Assembly: GCA_013076295.1 (NCBI GenBank)
Contig: RQOL01000660.1
Location: forward strand, 2,108,001-2,172,000
DNA length: 64,000 nucleotides
Source: Sanderia malayensis
Taxonomy: Eukaryota; Cnidaria; Scyphozoa; Semaeostomeae; Pelagiidae
Direction of reading: 5' to 3'
In this document: positions 1 through 13,600 of the stretch, one piece after another
How the letters are laid out: the number at the start of each line of letters is the position of its first letter
Numbering within the stretch: position 1 is the first letter of the stretch
Notes under the pieces: model-generated
Told to the model about the DNA's origin: nothing
Databases searched by the model: none
The model's input: only the letters and a program-made list of their open reading frames with translations
Translations under genes and position numbers: made by a program

Positions 1-309
1 GAGATTGTTTACAAAGCGAGAAGAATTTAAACAGTTCAAAAACAAGATCACACTTGCTTGAATAAAAGTAGAGAAGTGGGCTCTACTTCACTTATTTCTA
101 CATTTTGGTCAATTCAGAATTTAACTCGATTCAGGATCTCAGCTCTTCATTTTGTATTTAAACCAGCATTGTCATCTTGATCCTTGTCGTATTTTTTGTT
201 TTCTAAATCTTCCCCTCTCTTCTTTTTCTTTCTGCTATTATATATAACTTCCCTTATTTCATCATTTTACTTCACAATCTCACAGTCAAATTTTATGTGA
301 TTTTTAAAG

Positions 310-3300
310 GAAAAGGAGATACGAAAAAAGTGTCTTAGAAAAAGAATTACTGATTAATTATAACGACATTGTGTATACAACGAGACCAGAATCTATGTTA
401 AGCAGATTGGCGGTCAGCAAATCTGTAAGAAAACTGTTTTTTTATGTATTATGTAACTAATATATTAAGTTAAAGATTGTATCTACTTAAATTCCCAAGT
501 TAATTGAATATATTACTTTTATTGTTGCATTGCTTTTAATTTTCATTTTGCAGAATTTGATTTCTAAAGTAAGTTTGGCATCTGGGGCCGAAGAAGCTGT
601 AAATTTATCATCTACTGGAGTTTATAAACAAGATCGAGTCTACGTGAAGAAAATTCAGTGTTCTGCACTTTCCTACTCGATTATCACAAAAGATATGCTG
701 ATAAAATTGAAACAGGTAAAATATGCTCCAGAATGTTCATAGCATAGCATGCACGAATGTGTTATTATAATTTCCAAATATAGCTTGCCAATGATAAACT
801 GTAATTACTGTAACATGGTAAGGATCAATGAAAGTTGAACACGCAGGGAACATAAGATATTTGCTCGAGTCGAGTTAACCAGGTTGTAAAACAATCAAAA
901 GTCAAACTTGAACATTACACAAAACAAATCGGAATCAGAAAAGACGTGCCTAACGTTCAGTTCATCTTTAATTGATTTATCACTGCTCAACCTAGAAATC
1001 TGTGATTAAAAGAGTTGAGTAACATGTCATGAAAATACACTCTGATGAGTTATCTGATCATTTTATTTTATTTTTTACAGATAAGGGATTTGAATCATGC
1101 CAACATCAACCGATTCATTGGCATCTGTTGTGAGCAAACTGAACTGATGGTAGTGTCATACTTTTGCCCCAAAGGAAGTCTTCAGGTAATCAATCAAATA
1201 AAAAACATTGCTACAGTTATAAACAGTCATACCGTACATAGAAAGCCATACAAAATAATAGCTCAGATCTCTCTAAGGCTATGCCAACATTTTAGTCTTT
1301 AACTAGACCTACTATTTAAACCATGGTTATAAAGGCACAAATATTTATCCCAATGAAAGACCAATATATGTGAAGTTGGCTGTGCAGTTAGTTTTTCATT
1401 AACTTGACTTTTTAGGATGTTCTTCAAAATAACGATATCGAAATTGATTGGATGTTTAAATTTTCATTCGCTGCAGACATTTGCAGGGTAAGATTGAGGA
1501 GCAATAGTCTTCATTTTACAATTTCATCTTCTAAAACTTTATGTGACGCAATGCCTTGTAATATACGTACAGTTGAACTTTGATAAGGAAAAACCCGGAA
1601 GAAATCGAATGGAATTTAGCTCGAGTATTGATGATTCCCCAAGTATTGGTTCGAGTATTGACGATTCCCCGAGTATTGGTTCGAGTATTGACGATTGCTC
1701 GAATTATCAAGATTCCAGCTTAGAGTACAAATAGATAGAAAAACTGGCTAAAACAGATAAATTTTCCACATATCTATATGTTAAATTCAAGCTGAAATTG
1801 ATTTATCGACGCTTCAAATATGATAATATAATCTATATGGATGTATTTGTTTTTCGTCTCAGCTAATAATGAAGTTTCTAATTTTTCAACCGTTTATACT
1901 TAGGGAATGTTGGAGATTCACAAAAGCCCTTTAAATGTGCATGGAAATTTGACATCTTCAAATTGTCTGGTTGATTCCAGATGGGTATGCAAGGTTGGTG
2001 ACTTCACCAGTTCCACGTTGACTGTTAAACGAGCCTCGTGTTCACTTGCAGTCGATCATTACATTGCAAACAAGCGTAAGTTGGCTTATGCACTTAGACC
2101 TTTGAGCTTTCATTCTTGACCTTTGGTCTAACAATTGTGACTGCAGTGATTAAGAAGCATACTGGCTACAATGGGGTTATGGGTTATGATCACTGCAGTT
2201 TTAACAATTGTAGCTGCAGTGATTAAAAGAAGCAGGCTACAATGTGGTTATGGTTTGTGAATAATTCGGTTGATAAATAAAAGATAGAAAATAGACAATA
2301 ATAATCATCTTTTGATAATTTGCAGAGTTATTGTGGACTGCTCCGGAATTTTTAAGAAAAAATTCCCCAATGGAGAAGACGAAGGCTTCTGATGTGTACA
2401 GCTATGGGATAATTCTGAAAGAAATCTCATCAAGAAATGATCCGTATGAAGAAAGCAATTTGACACCAGAACGTCAGTAGTAAAATGTTCAAATGACTCA
2501 TTATATTTTCATATTCTGTATTGATACCCATTTGACAAAACCTTACGAAATAATGTTGTAATTTCTATTATTCAAAATGCATAATAAACCACAGCTGAAA
2601 ATATATTAAATTCGTTAATTAATGCAAGTTACATTAATTTTCAGAAATAATATCCAAAGTGAAGGTAAATTCAATTCCACCATATCGACCTGAAATTCCT
2701 GAAGAATCTGACGTGCCTGCAGAATTTTTCAAATTAATGACAAGATGCTGGGATGACTTCGAAGAGAAACGTCCTACATTCAAAGAAGTTCTCAAAAATT
2801 TAAGAGCACTTGGGCCAAAGTAAGGAACTTTTTTTATTTTCATCTCAAATGACAATATTATCGATATTATCAAAAGGTTTCAAGCTTCTACAAAGAGCAA
2901 TTTTACTTCCCATACAAAATCTTTCTTTTAAATTAAATACTATCTCAGTTACCATCTATATTTGATTGATTAAGTAGGCTTATAGCCTTGAAATAATTGG
3001 AAAAGTGGCAACACTGTTAATGAGTCTACCAGGCCTGTATTTGAAATCAATCAATGCTAATGCATTTCTTTAAATACTGCTTCGTAAGCTGTTCTGGTCC
3101 AAATATCCCAAACTTTCTGTGGTATTTTTCAGAAAATCAACAAATCTAGTTGACCAGATGCTGACGATGATGGAAAAATACACAAACAATTTGGAAGAAT
3201 TAGTTTACGAGCGCACGAAGCAACTTGAAGAGGAAAAAGTGAAAACAGAAACTTTGCTTTACAAAATGTTACCAAAGTAAGTTAATAAGAATATCACACC

Positions 3301-5066
3301 CCAAGTCATCTGACCATGGATGAGTCTGTCTTGAATGCAAACGTGATGAACAATATAATAATGGTGATTAATCGGAGTTTATTGGCTCGAATCCAAGCTG
3401 AAGTCTTCTGTAGATTAAGCATCTGTTTCATCGAATTGAAAACCTGCTGAAAAGATCCTGATGGATTCTTGTTTTTAAGAATGCTGTAATGATGTAAAAT
3501 GCAAAAACTGTTAGCATATTTGCAGGAAAAGATTCAACAATATTTAACATTAATTTAACTGTAATGTTATTCTTTCCAGAGCTGTTGCGAATGAGCTAAA
3601 AATGGGCAAGAACGTTTTGGCGGAAAGTTTTGACCAAGTGACGATATTCTTCAGCGATATCGTTGGATTTACTGCATTGGCAGCCTCCAGCACTCCACTG
3701 GAAGTTGTCGAATTATTGAACGATCTTTACAGCCTGTTTGACAACATCATTGAAAATTATGATGTTTACAAGGTATATACTCATGTCATACTGCACTTTT
3801 AGAGGCATTAATGTTTTGCCTAAGTAACATGGATTGCTCAATACTAATATGCTATGTGGTCAAGTCTGTTGGAGCTTTTGTAAGTTTGAGCTCTATCCAC
3901 TTTGAACGAAATTCTCTGTTCCTTGAAAAACTACTAAACAATCAACTTTTGTAAATCCAAAAGTTGGTTGCATTATGCAGCATTACAATTATAGGACCTT
4001 TTGTAATTCGAACTGCAATTTCTCCCTCGGAGTGTTCGAGTTACATAATAAAGTTGTCATTTGTTCATTATTTCATCATTTCAATTAAAAGAGTAATAAT
4101 TTCATAACATTGTTTCACACAATTTATAATCATCGTTATCGTCCATTGTAGGTTGAAACAATAGGAGATGCTTACATGGTTGTATCAGGTCTTCCAATAC
4201 GAAATGGCAAGAAACATGCTGGTGAAATAGCAACAATGTCATTGCATCTCTTAAGCGAGGTTAAATCATTTAAAATTAAAACTCAACCAAACAAACAAAT
4301 GCAGCTGAGAATTGGCCTACATTCTGGTAATTATTCTAACCCTTTTACGTATGTACTAGGCAATCCTGATTTCAATGGAACCTCCATATAATAAGCACCT
4401 AGGATTGATGATTAACCGTTTTATGGAAGTTGGTTTTGCAAAGAGATGACCAATTTTGAAAATGTTGGGATCAATACTTGTCCATTGCTAGGAGGTGTCT
4501 GCTAGATGGAGGTGTCTAATTATTTATTCTCTACTTTAGGTGCTTGCGTTGCTGGCGTAGTGGGTTTGAAAATGCCCCGCTATTGCCTATTCGGTGATAC
4601 TGTCAACTACGCATCAAGGATGGAGTCTAGTGGCCTGGCTTTGAGAATCCATGTCAGCCCAGAATGCAAAACAGTTCTTGATCAACTGGGTGGTTATCAT
4701 CTGATGGAACGTGGACCCGTTTCAATGAAGGTTTGTTAATTCTGTTTTCTTGCATTCGGATTGCAACTGGACCAGGTTCTTGATGATTGGCGAGGCCACG
4801 TGCTCCAATACGAGTGCCTGGCTTATTATATATTATATAGCCACATGTAGAGCATGTTAGTTGCGAAATTCATCTCCGGTCCGGATAACAGATAAATAAT
4901 TTTTAGGGTAGTATAGTCATTTGTTTTTTCTGAATAAATCTTGCTTTTTTGATTTTAGGGAAAAGGTACAATTATTACATATTTTCTCAACGGAAAAGAT
5001 GAGTTTAACAAGTCTTTACCAGACCTCCGACAAGCCGCGAGTCTGGAAGAGCACGTTTTCAAATGA
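310..5066 (+). CDS. Receptor-type guanylyl cyclase, intracellular part (5' end outside window)
   Basis: Makes cGMP from GTP at the plasma membrane in the natriuretic-peptide/orphan receptor class. Exons read as 310-424, 554-715, 1081-1185, 1416-1487, 1904-2075, 2326-2472, 2645-2819, 3133-3276, 3580-3772, 4152-4326, 4540-4730 and 4959-5066 (TGA). The first seven exons encode a kinase-homology domain; the catalytic-loop region reads [17 protein letters not shown], so the usual HRD is absent and it is probably a pseudokinase, as in the family. Next comes the dimerisation helix ([20 protein letters not shown]), then the class III cyclase domain with FSDIVGFT (metal Asp), [15 protein letters not shown] (substrate Glu), [15 protein letters not shown] (guanine-selecting Cys, Asn, Arg). 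All expected catalytic residues are present, so it should be active. A hydrophobic reading frame near 167-201, after an acceptor-like AG, could be the membrane helix, but I could not join it. The extracellular domain would lie upstream. Confidence 0.93.
1621..1700. repeat. 30-bp minisatellite in guanylyl cyclase intron
   Basis: About 2.7 copies of a 30-bp unit begin at 1621, 1651 and 1681, differing by single substitutions. The unit is open in one frame ([10 protein letters not shown] per copy), but it sits between the exons ending at 1487 and starting at 1904 and I see no splice sites that would include it. Confidence 0.8.
2129..2253. repeat. Imperfect tandem duplication, about 73-bp period
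   Basis: Two diverged copies begin at 2129 and 2202, each starting TAACAATTG and continuing through CTGCAGTGATTAA and GGCTACAATG. They lie in a guanylyl cyclase intron. The two CTGCAG blocks also form short inverted repeats. Confidence 0.7.
3880..4050. repeat. Decayed relative of the 39460-39644 TIR element
   Basis: The segment around 3990-4035 resembles, in reverse complement, the 'TTTTGTAATTCGAAC' block of the short element at 39460-39644. The termini are eroded. It is intronic within the guanylyl cyclase gene. Confidence 0.45.
4375..4480. repeat. Dispersed repeat shared with 13487-13590
   Basis: Contains GGAACCTCCAT, AGGATTGATGATT, GTTGGTTTTGC and CCAATTTTGAAAA in the same order as a segment at 13487-13590. 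The copies are diverged and both lie in introns (guanylyl cyclase and PhyH genes). I cannot assign a family. Confidence 0.55.
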
Positions 5067-5822
5067 TGACGTAATGATGTTTATCATTTGGCATGTGATT
5101 ATAGTGAAATTTAATCATAGCCTACGTCTACTATTTCTCTCTCATATCTGCTCCATTCATACTACAATTTTGCTTTTCCTAATTTTACCAGAACTAAAAT
5201 TCATGTCTCTTGATACTTCGCTTTATTGTGGATGACGTCAGAAGTAGAAGACACTTCAGTGTAGTTTTTGAACGAGTTTGCTTAGCTGATGATTGCCAAA
5301 ATATAAGAAATTTTTAAGTTATATTTATGCATTATAACATTGTATTTGCAATACAGATATAAGTGATATTTATACATAAATTGATTCACTGTATGCTAAT
5401 CTGTTGGGCAGATTAAGTGAGAAAGTAAAAGTAATTTTGGACAAAACAATAATTATAAATATATTTATATAGAATTTTGAAGTAAAATTTTGAACTGATA
5501 ACTCAATTCAAATGAAAGTTATATATGATAATAAGCGAAGTATTAATTCTCGATGTCTGATAGCACATATGCATGTCATGTGCATATATTGACATCTTTG
5601 AAGTAAAAGCCCTTTCGGAAAATTAATAGTCCACCGAGCCTTCAGGTTTACGATCCGAAAGAATGACGTAGTTGCAGGTTGTATTGCCCAGTCCCTTTGA
5701 GAGTCTCAAAAGTCGTCGGACGCCAAAGAAGATCACTCACAACATTACTTTCATTTTATTTTCACGTTTGCTGAAGAAACTGGGATTGTTTTGTCGTTCG
5801 TTTTGGCATTTTCACGTTAAAA
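5067..5822. other. Intergenic: cyclase 3' flank and SERF 5' flank
   Basis: AT-rich DNA downstream of the cyclase stop. The last 150 bp, from about 5640, is richer in CpG and probably holds the SERF start region and 5' UTR. No coding signal is seen; the open frame at 4921-5235 is the cyclase last exon read in another frame. Confidence 0.6.
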
Positions 5823-6942
5823 ATGGCCCGTAAGTTTTGCTTTTTTACAGTTTCAGTAGTATTTATTTTAATTTTTTACAGATGTTTTGCTTCGAATTAG
5901 TGTTTTTCTTGTTTTATTTGCAAATTGCTCGAGGCTACTTTGTCAAATAGGAAAACAGTCCTTAGGCCCATCAGACATGAAATCGATTTTATTTCTTATA
6001 TCCCAATCCCAAGGCATTTTTCACAGTTTTGACTTTAATGCCCTTCTGTTCTTTATCGGTTTTTAAGTAGCCAAGATAAAGAAATATTTTGCGACAATTA
6101 ATTTAATTAAATATAAAAATTGTGATTAAATCATGAAATCGACTTTTGAAATTTACGATCAAATCAAAGGAACTGGTACCAGACGTAGTTTGATCAAAGC
6201 GTCTTTCACAAGTCCATGCGGTTGATGGTTTGATGCCCTGTTCTTTATTCATCATACAAACATCAATTTACGAGAATCTCAAACCAGATTATCAAATACC
6301 ACTGCCTTTTCCCTTTTCTGTGACAGTGCCTTGCTTGGGTTAAACAAAGCTCAATTGATTTTGTTATTTTGACAGTTTATTAAATCAAGGTTAACTTGTA
6401 CTGTTTTGAAGCAGACCAAGGCAGATTATATTTAGTTTATTTATCATTTTTATAATATGGTTTATTATGTCAAGGTTTATTCTTTACTAACTTTCTTCCT
6501 CCTTCCACTACTCTCTAGGTGGTAATCAGAGAGATCTTGCACGAGCCAGAAATGCCAAAAAGCAAGCTGAACAGAAAAAAGCGCAAGGTGCAGGTGGAGA
6601 TTTCACAAAAAGAAAGGAAAGGTATTATGGACCACATGTAAAATTTTAGTTTTTCTTATCAGTCTGATCTATGGATTGATTAAAGCAAGATGAAACAATA
6701 GGACAATTGTTCCATATATCTTCTACCATTTATCGTGAACTAATGAATAACTAACGTCTCTAAAATTGATAAATATACAATTACTAACAAATGTTTTAAA
6801 GGTCAGTGAATGTATGATTATTTATTAATGTCTTGAAAGTTGATAAATGTGCAATTTTTGCAGAGATGCTGATGTGATGAGGCAGAAACAAAAATTAGCA
6901 GAGGAGAAAAAAGCTGCAGAAATGGCAAGTGCAAAAAAGTGA
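5823..6942 (+). CDS. SERF: SERF family small basic protein
   Basis: A 62-residue protein from three exons: 5823-5829, 6519-6621 and 6864-6942 (TGA). The first exon carries only ATG GCC C. The N-terminus reads MARGNQRDLARARNAKKQ, matching the 4F5/SERF family signature (RGNQRxLAR), followed by a Lys/Glu/Gln-rich tail (RQKQKLAEEKKAAEMASAKK). Family members are small, highly charged, largely disordered RNA-binding proteins reported to modify aggregation of amyloid-forming proteins. Length and charge fit the family. The exon-length sum (189 nt) is a multiple of three. A CpG-containing, T-rich 5' UTR precedes the ATG. Which SERF paralogue it represents cannot be decided here. Confidence 0.92.
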
Positions 6943-7695
6943 TCTGTCTTCAAGGGTCTGCCAAAATTATATATGTGAACAAGAAATCAAATAATTGTAT
7001 TGACATAACAGCGCAGGCTCAATTTCTGACTTTGTTATACAGAATATGTAAGAACTCTTTGAAATTTTTAGAGTTTTGTGCAAGATCCTTCTTTTAAACT
7101 GAAATGCATTTTAAATGCACTGATGTAACATTAAATCTGTAATGTGTAGGTAGTCTCTCTTTTATCCTGCTATATTGAAGTTGGTTGATTCAATCTTCTA
7201 GAATAAGCCATTATATTTCTCTGCATTCCATTCTTCGGATTGTGATAATAATATTTTTAAAAAATTTCAAATCTGGTGTCTCTGTTTTCAATTTTTGGTG
7301 CTTATTGTTGTCGCAATGCTGCCCCGTGTCCCACTGTGACGTGTTGACAAACGAAATGTCTCGCTGTGACTGTACTACTGCATCTGCAATGCCATCCAAA
7401 GCGAAGAAACGTAAACGTTTTATTTTAATTGGGCGATGGTAATGTTTGCAAGGAAATTTTGCAGGTGTGTATACCAGACTTTTTTATAAATATATCTGCA
7501 AATTATATACCAGGATAGAAATATAATCAGTCGTAAAACCAGTTCACAGTCACCAAGCGTAATGAAGATTGGTGGCCTAAGTCTTTGGCTCCCTCTGACT
7601 TCAGCTCATTTTAAGTTCCACTCCAAGTGCAATTGCTTGCAAATAATTGATAAGCATGTTTTCGGTACAGGCTTTTAGTTCATCGGACGCTCAAA
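6943..7695. other. Intergenic: SERF 3' flank and PhyH 5' flank
   Basis: AT-rich. A short open stretch around 7355-7410 (MSRCDCTTASAMPSKAKK) ends at a GTAAAC donor-like site, but its phase does not join the exon at 7696, so I do not include it in the downstream gene. Confidence 0.5.
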
Positions 7696-10600
7696 ATGTC
7701 GCATTGCCGTTCATCAAATTGGAGTTTTGTGAAGGAGACACCCCTGGAGTGGTTTTCAAAGATGCCCCATTCGCAGTGGAAGGAATTTTTCGATAAAAAG
7801 GGCTACCTGGTACGAATTGAATTTAAAGTTGTAGTTCATATCTGATTTTGACTATTTTCTGACGATACTTAAAAATTTTATTTTTGTTTTTCGTTTCATT
7901 GGTATAGATTGTTTTCAATCTCCTAGATGCTGAAATGGTTGAATATTATCGAGGTACATTTTTTAATTTTCTAATTATTATTCTAACTGCATTGATGGCA
8001 TTAATGCATGGATTACTGTATTAATTGATTGCTAGAACAATGACCAAAATTTCCTAATTTAAATTTACTTGATAGGCTGTTATCTATTATCTCATTCTAA
8101 TTGGCCATTTAATATGATTAGTTAGTTAAGTCCAGACATATTAGGAACGCATTGTAATATAGTAATATAAATATTTTGAACTATTGTCTTTTTGAATATT
8201 TATTCAGGCATTTATGGCAAGATGCTGGATGGTAGAATTGACACCATAAAGCATCGTCATGACCTCGGCTCGCATGGTAAATTATTAATCTGCAGAAATT
8301 TCTCTGCATGCATTCCACTATCTCGAAAACGAAGACCAACATTTGATTGAAATAACGAATGGTTGAGATAACAGATGAGATTAGAAGGAATTAGATGTTG
8401 TACGAGATGGTGGTTGGTTGGAGATAGTTGACAATTGAGATAGCAATAATTTTATATTTCTTCAAGCTAATTTTGCAGACATCAGAGACCTAATTACAAT
8501 ACCTGTTGGCTTTTTCGTTATCTAATTGCAGCAAAATATTTTTCACATTTGTTTTACAACATGTTTTCACCTCAATGTAACATAATAGTAACAGGTTATG
8601 CATATCAATCAGAGTCTTCCAATGTTTGTCAATAGAAAGTAAATATCTACATTATTATTTTTATCAATATTGTTGTTATTACATATTAATGATATTGATT
8701 TGTTTTAATTCAGAGAAGAGGCGAAAAGAAGCTCAAGAAAATGTTTGCCAAATAATGTGGCCATCCGAATATTTGGAAAATCTGACAAAAGTATGAAGCT
8801 TATTTTTTGGTTAATTAACACCATATTAGCCATTGATCAACCAGATCTAATTATCAACGTAAATCTGTCTTCATTTGTGCTTTTGCTTCAATTAATTTTC
8901 AGGGCCCGCTGCATGAAAGAGCAGCATTAATATCGAAATATCTGCTTGGTGAAGATATTCAATTTGATTTTGACATGTTGATCTCAAAGGTATAATAAAA
9001 CAAATACAGTGGAATAGAATTTTATTTTATAAAATCTGAGAAAGAACCATGAAATTCTCCAATTTAGCTCTCAAACGTAGGATGTTGAGAATCTACTGTA
9101 TACTTTAATGGATGTTTAATGTTTAAGTTTGTTTATTGCACTGAATTTTTCATTTCTAGGCTGCTCACACTGACACTGCCGTTCCATGGCATCAAGATGA
9201 GGCATATTGGTCAAAGAAAGTGAACATGCCCGATAAAAGAGCTGTTTCATGCTGGGTATATTTTTATACTTTATAAAGATTTTATTTATTCAAATACGTG
9301 TCCTTTTATAACAAAGTGTTTTATGAGAAAGCAGTATAGTCGGCTCGTAAAATAGTTGAGAAAATTCAATCGTCGGCTTTTGAAAACTAAGAATGTTGAA
9401 AAATTAAGAATCTGCCGGGCTCTACAAAGGTGAGAGGGTATGAATCAACAACACTAATTTTTTTTAAAAATCGCAATAATCGTGCATTTGTATGGTTTGG
9501 GTTACAAAGCTCATAATTTCCCTTGATCTTTGATATTTACTACTGATTGGTTCTCGTTGATTCTGGTCCCAATCCAGAATTGAAGCTCTAGTATTGACTG
9601 TCTTGTTAGTTCAACTCTTGTGGCGTAGTGGTTGGCACTTGTGCTTGCCACTCGTGTAGTCGCGGATCGATTCCACTGAGGGCCACTTGGAGTTGAGTTG
9701 AAGTTGAGTTGGAATTAAATGACGGCTGGTACCCGGCGTACCGGGACTTTTCGTCTTTCCGTTCAGGATAGTTTTCGGCAGAAACGCCGAAAAACCATCA
9801 ACCGATCGTACTCAACTACTAACTCTGTTGGTACACCGGGGTGACGAGGGCCAACAGTGCCGATCTGTTCATATATATCCAGCGACATCTGCTTGGAGAC
9901 TCGCCACCGATAAATATAGATACGTAAAATTATTTATCTGGAATCGTGTGCACATGATTTTCGATTGTGGGTATTTACATGAATACGCATGCGTTTCACG
10001 TCATCAGTTATCCTCTGTCTCCTGAATTTGGGCTCAAACATTTTGGCAGGATCGATTGCCTGTGGGACAGAATAGTAAACGGTTTAATAAACATCTGTTA
10101 ACATCGCAAGTTACCTTCAGCTTTCTGTTCCCATTCATAGCAAAGTATTGTACGGCCCCTTACGTTCATTAAATCTGAAGTACAATGCAGTATTTGATAG
10201 TAAAGGATTGTTTTTGTCTGTTTGTAGGTAGCTATAGATGACGCAATTGTTGAGAATGGATGCATGTGGTTTGTACCAGGCTCGCATGTAAAGCAACTTA
10301 GGCCACATCATCCAGCTTCTGTCACGTCGCACAGTTTGGTTTGCCAATGCTCAGAGGTAGTTTTTATTTTTCTTTTATTCATCCATAAGAAATAACGCCA
10401 TTCGCCAATTTCCTTTCACGAATAAACATTAAGTTCTACTTTTTGAAAAACCAAAAATATTTGGACCATTTTGAGGTTCCAGGAGCTGTCGACCATTTCC
10501 ATTTATGTCGAATTCCTGGATGAATCGAACATGCTTCTTTGTCTCTTGATTTTGATTTGGGCCAAATCAATTCCTTGTTTTCGAACCTCGATAACTCGAA

Positions 10601-13600
10601 TTCTCTTTACCTCGAACGAATTTTTTATTCACCTGAGTGTTTGACTTTGTGAATTTCAACTTTATTGAGCTTTTTAGGATATGCAAAAGCTAAAAGGGAT
10701 AATAATATTTGGTATTGTAGCGTTTAAGGGTTCTTCTTCTCGGTGCAAGGTCGTCACTTTAATATATAAGATAGCCAGCCTTGTTAAGCCAAGCCTAGGC
10801 CAGAAGGCCTAGGCCTGTTAGAGAAATACTCAGTAACGAAGCCTGTTTTTGACCGACTTTCAATCGACAATCTGATAACTCAACTGATGTTAACCCAACG
10901 TACAACTCTTAATCACTGACAGACAAAATACACGTTTCCGGAATTAATGTTCACACAAGGGTGTGTGTCGGACTTAACACAACGTGATGTCGCCAGCTCT
11001 AATTATTACAGAGTACCGACACGACAACGGTATACCTATTCGTTACACCATCCCCTCCTTTAAACGTTATACAAATTTAATATTTGACGAAACCATATTC
11101 TACTACATAACAACTATCGTAAATCTACTAATTAAAAGAAATTGTTCGGTACATCCAAAAAGCCCGGAGGAAATGGCAAAGGAACACCGGTTCCCGTACG
11201 CACCAAATTTTTGATTGCGATGAATACCAAATAATAAAAAAAAAGCAACTAATAGTCAACTCTCGTCATCTCGTTTGTACTTCTATCTTTCTTCATCTCA
11301 TCTCTTATTCTTCATGTTCGGTGAGGTATTAGGTGTAGATTCGGAAAAATCTTTCGTCTTTGGCACGGCTTTTCAGTCCAAGAACCACTGTCACTTTCAC
11401 ACGAGCTATACGTTTCTTTCAGTCGATCACAGCATAGTTCTTTCTTTACTCTTGAAATTCGGACATCAATTTTCTTTCTTTTTGTCTACGCATTCTTTTT
11501 TTCTGTCTACTGTCGACGTTTCTCTACTCCGTTCCATCCACTTGCATGTTGCAATGAAGTGTTTTCCAATCCAAGAGCACGAAAATTAAAATGTTCAAAG
11601 GATTATTAGGGCCCGGAGGCATAAATTGGCAAGCAAAGGTAGTGCCTACATCATCGCTCGGTGTTTCCAATTCCATAATATCGTCTTTGAAAATAAAATT
11701 AAATCTCTAACGAAGGCTCTCCGTGGCTCTTCTGCTGCAACCGTCCATGGTCAGCACACATACAACTAATTAAATGTCTTCTTGAATCTTTAAAAACTTC
11801 ATGCACATTGCAGGGCACGCAACAAAGCAAAACAACGACTTTCAGTTCGACAGTACATCAGCGACAAAACCAAACAGAATAAATCAGCATGCGAACGTTA
11901 ATATAATCAGAAGCACATCCTTGCTACCGATCCCACCTCTGTCACCAATTTGTAGCGTTTAAGGGTTCTTCTTCTCGGTGCAAGGTCGTCACTTTAATAT
12001 ATAAGATAGCCAGCCTTGTTAAGCCAAGCCTAGGCCAGAAGGCCTAGGCCTGTTAGAGAAATACTCAGTAACGAAGCCTGTTTTTGACCGACTTTCAATC
12101 GACAATCTGATAACTCAACTGATGTTAACCCAACGTACAACTCTTAATCACTGACAGACAAAATACACGTTTCCGGAATTAATGTTCACACAAGGGTGTG
12201 TGTCGGACTTAACACAACGTGATGTCGCCAGCTCTAATTATTACAGAGTACCGACACGACAACGGTATACCTATTCGTTACAGTATATAGACTTGATTTG
12301 ATATATTAAATATATGTGATATACAACCACTTTATAAGAAACTTACTAGTAGAATTTGTGCTAAATTGCAATAGATTCTTTTGTTCTATTGTTTTCCTTA
12401 ACAACAGAAAACAATAGAAAATTTATGAAACTTTTACTAGTAGGGCTTGAGTTAGGTTTCTTATAAAATAAAAAACGTGTAAGCAAGTAAACCAAGGCAA
12501 AATTGAGGTTATTCCAAAACGTACAAAAGTTTTAAGTCCACCATCTATTTTGACGAATGCTACTGTATTGGCATGGACTGGATGCAACTACTGATTTTAC
12601 AACATTTTCAGGATGAAGGTGTCCCCGTGCTCCTTCCAGCCGGTGCTTGTACATTTCATCACGGTAGGACTCTGCATTATACTCGTGGCAACAGTACTGC
12701 GACTGCAAGGAGGGCGTTCATTGCCAATTTCAGACCGCAAAGCATGATTGAATTCGAACGAGAACACGGGTTCGATCATGGTAAACAGGTTCGTCTTTCT
12801 CATTCATTCATTCATTCATTCATATTTTATTTGGTATGCAGGTTAAGAGAAGGCAGCTTGAAAACAAGCTGATGTGGACCTGCAAATTAAAAGTATAATC
12901 TAAATAAAACCCCTATATAACCATCTGTGAGATTTTTATGCAATATGCAATATATTCCCTGTGAAATCTTTCGATACAACAAGAGACACCTTACGCGACG
13001 GAATTTAACTGGTTTTACGAGCCAAACATCTTACTACGTGAAATGGTTCATAGCACAATTTAATTGACTTTCGGCCAACAGTTATCATTATAATGAAATA
13101 CACCCATTTTTTTATAAGAAACAATGCAAAGTTTTCGAACCAGGGTTTCTTAGTTTCTTGGGGTTTTGTACCTAATTATGGTACGAAAAGTTTCTTAGCA
13201 AGTTTAACAAAATGTCGTTGAGTTGAGATTTGTTACAAATCTGTGGGAAGGAAGTGCGCAAGTTGTTTTTAACATTTTTTCTCGTTAAAAACAGAAAGTT
13301 TCTCAACTTTTTCAGACACAAAATCTCCTACGTTTCTTAAAGTTTTGAAAATAGGGGCCTGTGGTTTCTTATAAAGAGTTTCTTATAAAAGAAATGGGTG
13401 GTTCCCTTCGAAGTTCACAACATTGCGATTCCGACAGGTTTGAATTGACATTGCTGCTATCTCTGTCAGTGTCATTGTCAGTGGGAACCTCCATTTTAAT
13501 TAGGACACCTATAGGATTGATGATTTTGTCCGTCGCGTCGCAGAGACGTTTTCATAGAGGTTGGTTTTGCCAATTTTGAAAACTGTTGCCACAAAAAATA

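Larger units (their letters stand above)
10716..12282 (-). mobile_element. Complete non-autonomous LTR retrotransposon (TRIM/LARD-like)
   Basis: Two 332-bp direct repeats, 10716-11047 and 11951-12282, are identical as far as I can compare by eye. Each begins TG and ends CA. The 4-bp sequence GTAT flanks both sides (10712-10715 and 12283-12286), a target-site duplication. A purine-rich tract (AAAGGAGGGGATGG on the minus strand) abuts the left LTR, and TTGGTGACAGAGGTGGGATC on the minus strand abuts the right LTR like a primer-binding site, so the element reads on the minus strand. The 903-bp interior has no long frame for Gag or Pol on that strand, so it must be mobilised in trans. A 4-bp duplication favours a Ty3/gypsy-type integrase. 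It lies antisense within PhyH intron 7. Confidence 0.9.

Noticed and set aside
7696..7800. Alternative frame after TACAG at about 7671 reading AFSSSDAQNVALPF
   Set aside because: It hits a stop before a usable donor, whereas the chosen frame gives the PhyH N-terminal motif and joins the next exon in phase.
9621..9674. Possible functional tRNA gene
   Set aside because: Boxes A and B are present but no acceptor stem or anticodon arm pairs; better explained as a SINE-like head.
11275..11589. 104-residue plus-strand frame between the LTRs
   Set aside because: It runs opposite to the element's own orientation, is Phe/Ser/Leu-rich without a retroviral domain, and is most likely a chance frame.
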